A stretch of DNA of 64,000 nt, taken from Clostridium sp. OS1-26. Its GTDB lineage: Bacteria > Bacillota > Clostridia > Clostridiales > Clostridiaceae. Under the pieces are notes generated by a model, which searched no databases, was not told where the DNA came from, and was given only the letters and a program-made list of their open reading frames with translations. The stretch is taken from the NCBI RefSeq assembly GCF_030915445.1, contig NZ_CP133264.1:2418001-2482000 (forward strand), given 5' to 3'. Each line of letters starts with the position of its first letter. The stretch's first letter is position 1. Below are positions 9,795 through 18,670 of the stretch, one piece after another. A program made the position numbers and the translations under genes.

Positions 9795-10538
9795 ATGATT
9801 TGTTATATATATGATGGAAGCTTTGATGGCTTACTTACGGCAGTTTATGAATCCTATTATATGCAGGAAAAGCCTGAACAGATTTTAAGGAAAGAGCATT
9901 TTTTACCAGACTTTTTTATAGAGCCAATATACATTAATACAAATAAAGAAAAAGCATATAAGGTATATAACGCTATAAAAGATAAGCTTTCTCATGAAGT
10001 GTTAAAATATGTTTTTTATGTTTTTTTATCTGAATTAAAAGAGTCTAGCACTCTAATTTATAGGTATTTAAAACTAGCATTTAAAATAGGAAAAGATATA
10101 AATTTGCATATGCATAACAATATAGTTTTATCTGTACATAAAATAAGCAATAAGGTTACAAATGAAGCTCATAGAATGTTAGGTTTTATAAGGTTTAAGT
10201 TCCTAGCTAGTAATGTATATTACGCAGCTATGGAGCCTGATCATAATATACTTCAGTTAATTATGCCTCATTTTTCTAAAAGATTTTCTTCTCAGAATTT
10301 TATTATTCATGATAAGAAGAGGGAAATAGCTGCCTTATATAATAAGGAAAAATGGGTAATAGTCGATATGTTAAAAGCTGATGGTGAAAATTTATTTTTA
10401 AATAGCAATGATGTAGTCTATGAGAAATTGTGGAAACAGTATTTTAATTCAGTTACAATAGAAAACAGAAAAAATAGAAAACTTCAAAAAAGTTATATGC
10501 CAGAAAGGTACTGGAAATTCTTAACTGAGATGCTTTAA
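9795..10538 (+). CDS. DUF4130 / TIGR03915 putative DNA metabolism protein
   Basis: A 247-residue protein starting MICYIYDGSFDGLLTAVYES and ending with MPERYWKFLTEM, both typical of the TIGR03915 family (DUF4130). In many bacteria it is the obligate partner of the radical SAM protein just upstream, sometimes fused to a uracil-DNA-glycosylase-like domain; no such fusion is present here. No enzymatic motif is evident. GGAGG precedes the ATG and a terminator closes the two-gene operon. Confidence 0.87.
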   Translation: MICYIYDGSFDGLLTAVYESYYMQEKPEQILRKEHFLPDFFIEPIYINTNKEKAYKVYNAIKDKLSHEVLKYVFYVFLSELKESSTLIYRYLKLAFKIGKDINLHMHNNIVLSVHKISNKVTNEAHRMLGFIRFKFLASNVYYAAMEPDHNILQLIMPHFSKRFSSQNFIIHDKKREIAALYNKEKWVIVDMLKADGENLFLNSNDVVYEKLWKQYFNSVTIENRKNRKLQKSYMPERYWKFLTEML

Positions 10539-10586
10539 GGTAATAATTATATGTACTATAATATATATAATTATTACCTTTAAATT
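10539..10586 (+). terminator. Terminator after the radical SAM / DUF4130 operon
   Basis: GGTAATAATTATAT pairs with ATATAATTATTACC around a short loop, followed by TTTAAATTTT. Confidence 0.8.
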
Positions 10587-10768
10587 TTGACAAAAAATAA
10601 CCTGATTTTAATATGCAAACATAATATAGTATGGTAAAATATACATAAATGCATATTTATATTAAATTATTTTGAATTTTTTGGAGTAAAATACATTTGA
10701 TTCAAAAAATTTATTATAAAATTTAAAATTTTAGAGTATAATTAATAAATCAGGAGTTTTTACACAAA

Positions 10769-12724
10769 ATGGAACAAATAAAGGCTGGTGTTTATGTGGA
10801 ATACAAATTTTCTGAGCTTGTGGATATAAATCATTTAAATAGCTTAATTGAAAGTTTTCGCTCAATAACCGGAATCGGATATACCATAAAAGAAATTAAA
10901 AATGATGATTTTACAAGTATTACTAGCAGCAAAATATGCTGCGATTTTTATAGGGTAAATGAAATAACAAAGATGAGATGCAGGGAATCTCAAGATGCTA
11001 TAATTAAGGAACTTAATGAGGGAAAAGACTATGTAATCCATAAATGTAAGAATGGGTTAGTGCAAATAGTAGTTCCAATAATAATTAATGAAGTTCCTGT
11101 TGCCATTATTTCTACAAGTCAGATGTTTTTTGAAGAGCCTAATATGGAATATTTTAAAAATGAAGCATTGGAATTAGGTTTTAATGAAGAGGAATATCTA
11201 AAGACAATCAAGGAGATTCCAGTAGTTTCAAAAAAAGAAATCAAACCAATTACAGACTTTATTTTGAAAATTAGTAAGTTGCTAGAAGAAATGGGATGCA
11301 GGCACTTAAATGAATTAGAAGCAAACAAGAAATTAAGCGAAAGTTATTTAGAGCTTTCAGGAGTTTATCAGCAACTGAGAGCAGCGGAGCAACAGCTTAG
11401 AAACCAATATGATGAATTAGAAAAAATGGCATATTATGATCCACTAACCGGTTTGCCAAATTGGAATTATATACAGAAAGAAATAATTCAATATTCCGAC
11501 GAAAATGACTCGTCAAAACTAGCTATTATGTATATAGACTTAGATAACTTTAGAAATATAAATAATGGTTTTGGTCATCATTATGGTGATAAATTATTGC
11601 AGGAAATAGGAAGGTCGCTGCAGATGCTTCTAAAAAAGAACTGCATAGTTTCAAGGGCTAGTGGAGATGAGTTTTTGATTGTTCAATATGGTGTGGAAAA
11701 TAGAAAAGAAGTTTTGAAAACAGTCAGTAAAATGTCCGAATTGCTTAATAGCACATGGCAATTAGATGAAAAAGAGTTTTTTGTATCGGCTAGTATAGGA
11801 ATAGCAGTTTTTCCAGAGGATGGACAAGACTTTGATAAGATTTTAAGAAGTGCAGAGATAGCAGTTAATAAGGCTAAAGAGCTTGGTAAAAATTCTTATA
11901 TGTTTTTTGAAAAGTCGCTGTATGATGAAATATCAAGAAAAACAGAGATGGAGAAAGAACTGAGAACTGCTATAAAAAATGACGAGCTTACTTTGCATTA
12001 CCAGCCTCAAGTAGATATCAAAACGGGAAAGATAGTAAGTTTAGAAGCACTGTTAAGGTGGAATAGCAAAAAGTTTGGATGGGTATCTCCTTATGAGTTT
12101 ATTAAGCTAGCTGAAGAAACAGGATTGATTATTCCAATAGGACAATGGGTATTAAAAACAGCATGCTTACAAAATAAGAATTGGAAAAGTAAAGGGTACG
12201 ATTATGAATTTATCTCAGTAAATGTTTCGGTTACACAGATACAAAATAGAAATTTTCTTGACAATGTAAAAGAAATTCTAAGTGAAACAGGAACTAGACC
12301 AGAATATTTAGAGCTGGAAATAACAGAAAGCGTAATGATGGAAACTATTGAATCTAATTTGAGAATACTTAATGAATTGAGAAGCATGGGAATAAGAATT
12401 GCTCTTGATGATTTTGGAACAGGATATTCTTCCTTAAATTATCTAAAGAGTTTGCCTATTAATACATTAAAGCTTGATAAAAGCTTTATAGATGGTTTAT
12501 GCAAAAATTCTTATGAAGAACTTATCACATATGAGATAATAAAGCTTGCTCACAGAATGGATTTAGATGTTACCGCGGAAGGTGTAGAGTTTGAAGATCA
12601 ATTAAAATCTCTTATGGAGAAAGAATGTAATAGAATTCAAGGATATTATTTTAGCAAGCCTTTTCCGCCAATAGAAATAGAATCAGTATTAGAGAGAGGT
12701 TCTTTTAATATTGATAGAATGTAA
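10769..12724 (+). CDS. PocR-domain GGDEF/EAL cyclic-di-GMP signalling protein
   Basis: A 651-residue soluble protein. Residues 10-180 match the PocR ligand-binding domain, with cysteines at the positions CCDFYR and RCRESQ. A coiled-coil linker (about 180-220) leads to a GGDEF domain whose active-site motif reads SGDEF near residue 297, preceded by a normal DLDNF. The EAL domain follows, with EALLRW near residue 425, ELEITES and DDFGTGYSSL intact, so phosphodiesterase activity looks likely. The cyclase motif has serine in place of the first glycine; some such variants stay active. No RxxD inhibitory site is seen before it. No transmembrane segment is present. Confidence 0.9.
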   Translation: MEQIKAGVYVEYKFSELVDINHLNSLIESFRSITGIGYTIKEIKNDDFTSITSSKICCDFYRVNEITKMRCRESQDAIIKELNEGKDYVIHKCKNGLVQIVVPIIINEVPVAIISTSQMFFEEPNMEYFKNEALELGFNEEEYLKTIKEIPVVSKKEIKPITDFILKISKLLEEMGCRHLNELEANKKLSESYLELSGVYQQLRAAEQQLRNQYDELEKMAYYDPLTGLPNWNYIQKEIIQYSDENDSSKLAIMYIDLDNFRNINNGFGHHYGDKLLQEIGRSLQMLLKKNCIVSRASGDEFLIVQYGVENRKEVLKTVSKMSELLNSTWQLDEKEFFVSASIGIAVFPEDGQDFDKILRSAEIAVNKAKELGKNSYMFFEKSLYDEISRKTEMEKELRTAIKNDELTLHYQPQVDIKTGKIVSLEALLRWNSKKFGWVSPYEFIKLAEETGLIIPIGQWVLKTACLQNKNWKSKGYDYEFISVNVSVTQIQNRNFLDNVKEILSETGTRPEYLELEITESVMMETIESNLRILNELRSMGIRIALDDFGTGYSSLNYLKSLPINTLKLDKSFIDGLCKNSYEELITYEIIKLAHRMDLDVTAEGVEFEDQLKSLMEKECNRIQGYYFSKPFPPIEIESVLERGSFNIDRM

Positions 12725-12752
12725 TAAAATACTATAAACAGGCTTCTTAAGG

Positions 12753-12809
12753 CTTCTTAGTGTCTTTAGCACTTAGAAGGCGTTATCCAGAGTCGTAGAC
12801 ATCGGATAA
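12753..12809 (+). repeat. Dispersed palindromic element, family A, copy 1
   Basis: A hairpin CTTCTTAGTG / CACTTAGAAG is followed by TTATCCAGAGTCGTAG and ACATCGGATAA. The outer TTATCC and GGATAA can pair. The same outer sequences occur at 13560-13635, 23656-23720 and, inverted and partial, at 51509-51550. Confidence 0.6.
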
Positions 12810-12853
12810 AGATATAGGTGAAGGAAAATAGTGTCCTTCATCTATATTTTTTA
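12810..12853. terminator. Terminator between the GGDEF/EAL gene and queT
   Basis: GATATAGGTGAAGGA pairs with TCCTTCATCTATAT, followed on the plus strand by a T run. The stem could also stop queT transcripts arriving on the minus strand. Confidence 0.8.
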
Positions 12854-12856
12854 TAA

Positions 12857-13330
12857 TTAGTTATATTTCAAAATCTTTATAATATCTTCCCTTTTCAAAA
12901 GAAGCTTGAATAAAGGGTAGCCTATACAGGTTACAACTACAAACTCTCCTAAAGCCACATATAGTGTAGACAACCAAAATGGTTGGTTTAGGACAAAAAA
13001 TAGTTCAGCTCCTACAATTAAACCATTCATAATGGTTGGCCAAAGTGTAGATATAAGTAAATTCTTAGTTTTACTAATCATATATACGCTTACAAGTGTC
13101 GCACTTGTACCTATTATTACATCAACTATACCTAATGGACTATAAAGGTTCGATATAGCACATCCTAATCCAAGACCAACGATATAAACTGGATCTATAA
13201 ATGCAAGTAGAGTCATAACTTCAGACAATCTAAATTGAATAGCCCCATAGCTTAAAGGAGCAATTGCTAATGTTGCAACAGTGTAAACAGCGGCAGTTAT
13301 AGCTATTTTAACAAGTTTTTTTACTTTCAC
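12857..13330 (-). CDS. queT: QueT family queuosine-precursor ECF transporter S component
   Basis: A 157-residue membrane protein with about five hydrophobic segments. The stretch SYGAIQFRLSEVMTLLAFID and the later SPLGIVDVIIGTSATL are characteristic of QueT. It is the substrate-binding subunit of an energy-coupling factor transporter for queuine or pre-queuosine compounds and would work with a shared EcfAA'T module encoded elsewhere. The start is GTG with AAGGAGG eight bases upstream. The leader (13331-13480) is structured, but I do not recognise a preQ1 riboswitch in it. Confidence 0.85.
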   Translation of the reverse strand: MKVKKLVKIAITAAVYTVATLAIAPLSYGAIQFRLSEVMTLLAFIDPVYIVGLGLGCAISNLYSPLGIVDVIIGTSATLVSVYMISKTKNLLISTLWPTIMNGLIVGAELFFVLNQPFWLSTLYVALGEFVVVTCIGYPLFKLLLKREDIIKILKYN

Positions 13331-13335
13331 TACAG

Positions 13336-13480
13336 TTTCCTCCTTTCAGTCGGAACACGGGGTAATTAATCCCATTCGCTCCGCTCATAAATTACCCGTT
13401 AAAGTCCATTTAGGACTTTAACCTCCTATTTTCAAAATTAAGCCTCATACCAAGTGGTATGAGGCAATGCTCAATTCTAT
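13336..13480 (-). promoter_or_regulatory. Structured leader of queT
   Basis: Reading on the minus strand, three hairpins stand in a row: GCCTCATACC/GGTATGAGGC, GTTAAAGTCC/GGACTTTAAC, and GGGTAATT/AATTACCC. The last loop contains TATGAGCGGAGCGAATGGG, close to the core of the family B palindromes. An attenuator is possible, but the hairpins could equally be inserted repeats. The preQ1 aptamer sequence is not visible. Confidence 0.4.
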
Positions 13481-13509
13481 AGTATATCACAACTATATAG
13501 CATAAATAA

Positions 13510-13554
13510 AGTGAAACTTAAATCAGATGGGGGGTAACCTCATCTAATTCTTAG
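13510..13554. repeat. Palindromic element, family C, copy 1
   Basis: AAGTGAAACTTAAATCAGATG, here joined to a short inverted arm CATCTAATTCTTAG, resembles elements at 24716-24760 and 53644-53712. It lies beside a family A element. Confidence 0.5.
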
Positions 13555-13559
13555 TTGAA

Positions 13560-13635
13560 CGAATCCAGGGATGTAGCCGCTCTTTACTCCTAATTAAAAA
13601 AATGGGAGTATTAGAGCGGATAGTCATCGGATAAG
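13560..13635 (+). repeat. Dispersed palindromic element, family A, copy 2
   Basis: GAATCCAGGGATGTAG leads into a 15-base imperfect stem, CCGCTCTTTACTCC with GGGAGTATTAGAGCGG, then TAGTCATCGGATAAG. It sits directly after the 3' end of the rhomboid gene on the minus strand, so it may double as a terminator. Confidence 0.6.
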
Positions 13636-13652
13636 TAATTTTAGATTTATTT

Positions 13653-14240
13653 TTATTTAGAATTACAAGATTCAGCAGGTCTTCTCCTTCGATTTTTTAG
13701 ATATCCAAAGGCACCTCCACACAAACCGCCTATTATATGAGCGGAATGAGAAATATTATCTACAGCAAAAATAGCATCTAATACTTCTCTACCTAGGAAA
13801 AAAATTGTTACTAAAATAAGTGTTAATGGAATTTTGTCGGATTCAGTGTTAGCAAAAGAGCTTAATAATATTAACATAAAAACAATTCCACTAGCACCAA
13901 GGAGGGCAGTTGGAAAGAATAAAGTATTAATAATTCCGGTTATAAGCGCCGTGAAAACCATCATTTCTATTAAGTTGTTAGAGCCGTATTTTTCCTCAAC
14001 CATAGGACCAACAAGAAGTACAATTAAAAAGTTTCCAGAAAAGTGACTCCAATTGGCATGACCAAATACATAGCTGAATAAACGTATATATTGCAGTGGA
14101 TCAGTTATAGAAGTTTTATAGTTTGTGAAGAGATATCTCGTTGAAGCTCCAGCTGTAGCTTTGCCTAAAAGGTATGCTACAAAAGCTAAGAATGTAAATG
14201 TTAGTATTACAGGAGAATTATATTGAATTTTTTTAAACAT
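13653..14240 (-). CDS. Rhomboid family intramembrane serine protease
   Basis: 195 residues from the ATG at 14240, which has AAGGTGA six bases upstream; the frame continues to 14300 without a better start. About six transmembrane segments are visible. The catalytic serine is in GASG (after FFPTALL) and the catalytic histidine in SHSAHIIGG in the last membrane segment. The HANWSHFSGN loop corresponds to the family's L1 region. Such enzymes cut membrane proteins within the bilayer; the substrate is unknown. A small ORF (14293-14463) lies 52 bases upstream on the same strand. Confidence 0.88.
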   Translation of the reverse strand: MFKKIQYNSPVILTFTFLAFVAYLLGKATAGASTRYLFTNYKTSITDPLQYIRLFSYVFGHANWSHFSGNFLIVLLVGPMVEEKYGSNNLIEMMVFTALITGIINTLFFPTALLGASGIVFMLILLSSFANTESDKIPLTLILVTIFFLGREVLDAIFAVDNISHSAHIIGGLCGGAFGYLKNRRRRPAESCNSK

Positions 14241-14292
14241 ATGAATCACCTTCTTTTGTTTATAAAATTTATTATCCTTAATATAAGTTATA

Positions 14293-14463
14293 TTATCCAA
14301 ATTTCTTTATTTTAAAATATGTGGTTAAAGGTTTTCTTAATCTTATAAGTTGAAAAGCTACATCTATGGTTGGAAATCCTATAAGTTGAAAGAAACTAAT
14401 AATATCACTGTATAATTTTATAAGTTCATTTGATGAAGTGGAAGTCTTTATTGAGAAAAACAT
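14293..14463 (-). CDS. Small hypothetical protein
   Basis: 56 residues from ATG 14463, preceded by TTGGAG at a suitable distance; a TTG at 14475 is in frame but overlaps that site. The protein is mildly basic with a central hydrophobic stretch (IISFFQLIGF). I do not recognise it. It could be a leader cistron of the rhomboid gene, or a chance ORF. Confidence 0.35.
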   Translation of the reverse strand: MFFSIKTSTSSNELIKLYSDIISFFQLIGFPTIDVAFQLIRLRKPLTTYFKIKKFG

Positions 14464-14579
14464 GTCGTTCTCCAATAAAATTGTTCATATAATCAATATA
14501 TGAATAAAAGTAGAAAAAGTGCTTAAGCTAAGAGTAAATATATGTTTATAAAAAAAATGAAAAAAATTATCAAAAGTTG

Positions 14580-14608
14580 TTGACAATATTACCATAACGT
14601 ATTATAAT
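14580..14608 (+). promoter_or_regulatory. Sigma-A-type promoter of the tRNA cluster
   Basis: TTGACA at 14580-14585 and TATAAT at 14603-14608 are both perfect consensus boxes with a 17-base spacer. The first tRNA begins 31 bases after the -10 box. Confidence 0.9.
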
Positions 14609-14638
14609 CTATAAATGTGTGGTAAACAAATTAAACAT

Positions 14639-14713
14639 TGGGATATCGCCAAGCGGTAAGGCACCAGACTTTGACTCTGGTATTCGTAGGTTCGAATCCT
14701 GCTATCCCAGCCA
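14639..14713 (+). tRNA. tRNA-Gln (anticodon TTG)
   Basis: The acceptor arms TGGGATA and TATCCCA pair fully, followed by discriminator G and an encoded CCA. The anticodon loop CTTTGAC sits between CCAGA and TCTGG. The T arm GTAGGTTCGAATCCTGC is standard. Confidence 0.95.
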
Positions 14714-14717
14714 TTTT

Positions 14718-14793
14718 GGTTTACTAGCTCAGTCGGTAGAGCACATGACTTTTAATCATGGTGTCCGGGGTTCGATTCCCCGGTAAGCCACCA
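14718..14793 (+). tRNA. tRNA-Lys (anticodon TTT)
   Basis: Acceptor arms GGTTTAC and GTAAGCC pair with one G-T. The anticodon loop CTTTTAA lies between CATGA and TCATG. CCA is encoded. Only four bases separate it from tRNA-Gln, so they share a transcript. Confidence 0.95.
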
Positions 14794-14909
14794 ATAAGTA
14801 GACATGCAAAATCCTAAGCAGGCATCCAAAATCTATGATTTTGAGATGATCGCTTACACAGCGTGCTGATTTTGTAATAGTCACTTAATTAACTACATTT
14901 AAATAATTT

Positions 14910-14993
14910 GCAGGTGTGGCGGAATTGGCAGACGCACTAGACTTAGGATCTAGCGCCAACGGCGTGGGGGTTCGACTCCCTTCACCTGCACCA
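14910..14993 (+). tRNA. tRNA-Leu (anticodon TAG)
   Basis: Acceptor arms GCAGGTG and CACCTGC pair fully and CCA is encoded. The anticodon loop CTTAGGA lies between CTAGA and TCTAG. The long variable arm (CGCCAACGGCG) is typical of leucine tRNA. The 116 bases before it contain an imperfect CAAAATC/GATTTTG pairing and no gene. Confidence 0.95.
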
Positions 14994-14994
14994 C

Positions 14995-15033
14995 TAAAAA
15001 AACATGATTGATATTCCAGTCATGTTTTTTTAG
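14995..15033 (+). terminator. Terminator of the tRNA cluster
   Basis: AAAAAAACATGA pairs with TCATGTTTTTTT around a 12-base loop. Confidence 0.85.
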
Positions 15034-15178
15034 TATTTCTGAAAATAGCTAATATAATGAAAATAATAATATATTTTGTTGCATGAATAAGTATCATTTT
15101 ATTATATATAAATAGAATATTAATGTTGTAATATTGTAAAAATATATGTAATGACCTGTGTGTTAAGGAGGGCTATAA

Positions 15179-16473
15179 ATGTCCAGTATTACAATAGAAT
15201 TGCTTTTAATACTTATATTAATTTTCATCAATGCTTTTTTTTCAGCCTCTGAGATGGCCATTGTATCTTTAAATAGAACTAGAATAAATCATCTAGCAGA
15301 GGAAGGAAATGAGAAAGCTCAACAGATTTTAAGGCTGCTGAATGAACCTAGTAAATTTCTAGCCACAATACAGGTAGGAATTACATTAGCAGGATTTTTG
15401 CCAGTGCTTCTGCAGCAACTACAATTTCCGAAAGATTTTCATTTGTATTAAAATCATATGGTATACCATATAGCAATAAAATATCAATTATTTTGATTAC
15501 TATTTTTTTAGCATATATTACGCTTGTTTTAGGGGAATTATTTCCTAAAAGAGTTGCGTTACAGAATTCAGAAGAAATTGCTATGTTTTCTGTAAGACCA
15601 ATCCTATTTGTGCTAAAAATAATGCTTCCATTTGTAAAGTTATTATCTAGCTCTACAAATTCATTAATTAAAATTTCAGGTATAACACTAGAAAATCTAG
15701 AAGAACAGGTATCTGAAGAAGAAATAAGAACAATGATAGATCTAGGCCAAGAAAATGGTGTTTTTAATGAAACAGAGAAAGAAATGATAAATGGAATATT
15801 TGAGTTTGATGATACTTTAGCAAAAGAAGTGATGACGCCAAGAACAGATGTATTTGCTGTAGATATCAATGAGCCAAATAGCTCAATAATAAGTGAAATA
15901 TTAGAAGAAAAGTATTCAAGGGTTCCTGTATATGAAGAGGATATTGACAATATAATAGGAATCTTATTTATAAAAGATCTGTTTGGCCAGTTACTGAAAA
16001 CATCAACGGACAAAATTGACATTAGAAAATTATTAAGGCCTGCTTATTTTGTGCCAGAAAATAAAAATATAGATATATTATTTAAAGAACTACAAAATTC
16101 AAAAAATCATATGGCGATTCTTATAGATGAGTATGGAGGATTTTCTGGAATTACAACAATAGAAGATCTTATAGAAGAGATAATGGGGAATATATTTGAT
16201 GAATATGACGAATACGAGCAAGATTTTAGAAAGATAGATAGTGGAACTTATATAGTTAGTGGTTCGCTATCTATAGATGAAGTAAATGAATTTTTAAAAC
16301 TAAACCTTCAATCTGAAAATTCTGATACAATTGGAGGTTTTGTGGTAGATCTTCTTGGTAGTATCCCTAGAGACGATGAGGAGAATACCATAGAATATGA
16401 AAACATAACATTTAAAATTGAGAAAGTAAATGAAAAAAGAATAGAAAAACTTAAAATATATATAAATGAATGA
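15179..16473 (+). pseudogene. HlyC/CorC-family membrane protein (DUF21-CBS-CorC_HlyC), frameshifted
   Basis: The gene is read in two frames: 15179 to about 15400, then about 15400 to 16473. The first frame gives the DUF21 start (FINAFFSASEMAIVSLNRTR, then QVGITLAGF) and hits a stop at 15451. The second continues the same domain (ASAATTISERF and LGELFPKR), then two CBS domains (VMTPRTDVFAV near the first) and a C-terminal CorC_HlyC domain. Adding one T to the run at 15395-15399 restores a single protein of about 431 residues. Members are implicated in magnesium or cobalt handling. Either a sequencing error or a real one-base deletion is possible. Confidence 0.85.
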
Positions 16474-16511
16474 AAGTCCCTTATTTTAGCTTAAGGGATT
16501 TCATTCATTTA
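16465..16511 (+). terminator. Terminator after the CorC-like gene
   Basis: AATGAATGAAAGTCCCTTA pairs with TTAAGGGATTTCATTCATT. The stem begins inside the last codons of the gene. The T run is weak. Confidence 0.7.
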
Positions 16512-16725
16512 CATATATCAGATGAGTTTTTGTAAAAAATTAAATTTTTCTATTAAAACATTGAAAAATGAAGAAGTATATATTAAGATTATGTTAATGG
16601 AAAATATTGATAAACATGAATATTGTTTTTAATATGATACTGAATTTAGTAAGATGTATTATTAGTTTTCATATTTATATATGAAACTTAATGGCTATGA
16701 AAAATACATCGAGGAGGAGAACATA

Positions 16726-18423
16726 ATGGCTAATTTAAAAATAAAAGGGAAAATACTTATGATGTTTATAAGCATTATATCTATCTTGAGTTTATTAATT
16801 CTTATAATTACATTTTTCCAAACTTCTAAATTAGTAAAAACTAATTTAGAAGTACAATTAAATTCAACAGAAAACCTAGTGCTAAGTTTAATTGATAAAA
16901 CTTATCCAGGTCAGTGGAAAGAAGAAGACGGAAAGTTGTATAAAGGCAATCATCTAATAAATAATGATACTGAATTTGTAGATAAAGTGAGAGAATATAC
17001 CGGAAATCATATAACTATATTTTTAAAGGATACTAGAGTAACCACTACTGTTACTAGTGAAGGAAAGAGAGCTATAGGTACAAAAGCTAGTAAGGAAGTA
17101 TCAGATAAGGTGCTAACTGAAGGTAAAGAGTATATAGGTCAAGCTCAGGTCTTAAACCTTCCTTATGATGTTAAATATGTTCCGATTAAAGATAATAATG
17201 GAAGCAATATAGGAATGTTCTTTTTAGGAATTGAAAAGAGTAAATCTGACAAACAGATAAATTTATTATTAATTACCATAGCACTAATTACACTAGTAAT
17301 AGTTACACTGGCAATATTAATTGTTATAAAGATTACTAAAGGTATGATAGATCCGCTTAAATACTCAATTGGCTATTTTGAAAATGTATCTAATGGGGAT
17401 TTATCAGTAACATTGCCAGATAAAGAACTAAAAAGATATGATGAAATAGGTGATTTATCCAGAGCAATAGAGAATATGAAGAAATCAGTTAAGGATATTG
17501 TTGTAAGTATTAAATATGTGTCAGAGGAAGTTAACAACCAAGCCGAGACTTTATCTTCAGTTTCAGAAGAAATGACATCTGCTGTTCAAAATGTATCTGT
17601 TGCGGTTTCGGATATGGCAAAAGGAACAGATAATCAATCGCAGGATTTACATAATATCTCTAAGGCGCTAAACGTGTTTGGAAATAATTTAGAAAAAATG
17701 GGACAAACTATAAAAGATATAGATAACACATCAAAAAATATCAACTTAACAGCAAAAGATAGTAGCGGCAAAATAAAAAACTTGATTGAAATAGTTGAAA
17801 GAGTAAACGAGTCTTTTAGTGATTTTACATCTAAGATAAAAAATCTTGGAGATGATATAAAAAAAATTAATGAGATAACTTCATTTATAAATAATATAGC
17901 AGATCAAACTAATTTATTGGCATTAAATGCAGCCATTGAGGCAGCAAGAGCTGGTGAATCAGGAAAAGGCTTTGCAATTGTTGCAGAAGAAATAAGAAAG
18001 TTAGCTGAACAAAGTAAAAATTCTTCTGAGAATATTAATAAATTGATAGGAAATATATCAATAGAAACATCCTCTATAATAAATGGCTCAAATGTTATAA
18101 ATAAAGATTTAAGCGAACAAGTTCAAGTTATTAATACAGCTGTTTATTCTTTTGAAAAAATTGTTCAGGAAGTGGATGAAATTATACCAAAAATTAATCT
18201 AGTAAGTGATTTTTCTATATCTATAAACAGTGAAAAAAACACGGTTATAAAAAATGTAGAAGAAGCTGTATCTATAGCACAACAAACTGCTTCTTTAAAT
18301 GAAGAAATAGCAGCTGCATCCCAAGAAATAAATGAATCTTCAGAAGAAGTAGCGAATACATCAGAAAATCTTGTCTGTGAAATAAAAGTAATGATGGAGA
18401 AAGTAAATAAATTTAAGATATAA
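16726..18423 (+). CDS. Methyl-accepting chemotaxis protein
   Basis: 565 residues from ATG 16726, which has GGAGGAG seven bases upstream; an in-frame ATG at 16681 has none. A transmembrane helix (about 11-32) leads to an extracellular single-Cache-like sensor (35-185), a second transmembrane helix (about 190-215), a HAMP domain and a cytoplasmic signalling domain. The hairpin tip [20 protein letters not shown], followed by [15 protein letters not shown], is the conserved CheA/CheW contact. The sensed ligand is not readable. No other chemotaxis gene lies nearby. Confidence 0.93.
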   Translation: MANLKIKGKILMMFISIISILSLLILIITFFQTSKLVKTNLEVQLNSTENLVLSLIDKTYPGQWKEEDGKLYKGNHLINNDTEFVDKVREYTGNHITIFLKDTRVTTTVTSEGKRAIGTKASKEVSDKVLTEGKEYIGQAQVLNLPYDVKYVPIKDNNGSNIGMFFLGIEKSKSDKQINLLLITIALITLVIVTLAILIVIKITKGMIDPLKYSIGYFENVSNGDLSVTLPDKELKRYDEIGDLSRAIENMKKSVKDIVVSIKYVSEEVNNQAETLSSVSEEMTSAVQNVSVAVSDMAKGTDNQSQDLHNISKALNVFGNNLEKMGQTIKDIDNTSKNINLTAKDSSGKIKNLIEIVERVNESFSDFTSKIKNLGDDIKKINEITSFINNIADQTNLLALNAAIEAARAGESGKGFAIVAEEIRKLAEQSKNSSENINKLIGNISIETSSIINGSNVINKDLSEQVQVINTAVYSFEKIVQEVDEIIPKINLVSDFSISINSEKNTVIKNVEEAVSIAQQTASLNEEIAAASQEINESSEEVANTSENLVCEIKVMMEKVNKFKI

Positions 18424-18436
18424 GATTTCTTGTTTT

Positions 18437-18480
18437 CAAGCTTCAGATAGAGATTATAGTTCTATCTGAAGCTTATTTTA
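18437..18480 (+). terminator. Terminator after the chemotaxis receptor gene
   Basis: AAGCTTCAGATAGA pairs with TCTATCTGAAGCTT around a nine-base loop, followed by ATTTTATAAA. Confidence 0.8.
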
Positions 18481-18670
18481 TAAATATATCTTCTTCTCCT
18501 TAATAGAATTAATTTCAATATAATGTATGTAAATTATAGATATCAGTATAAAACATTATAGTTGGTATGGCGATAAAGCACAGCAAGTTAACTTTCAGAC
18601 TTTTACACTCTAAATTCTAATTAATATGTTAAAATAAAGGGAAATGAATATTCATTGATGAGGTGAAAAA

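Noticed and set aside
13336-13480. preQ1 riboswitch upstream of queT.
   Set aside because: The conserved aptamer sequence of preQ1-I or preQ1-II could not be found; kept only as a structured leader.
14794-14909. A possible degenerate tRNA between tRNA-Lys and tRNA-Leu.
   Set aside because: No cloverleaf or T arm could be drawn; only a loose CAAAATC/GATTTTG pairing exists.
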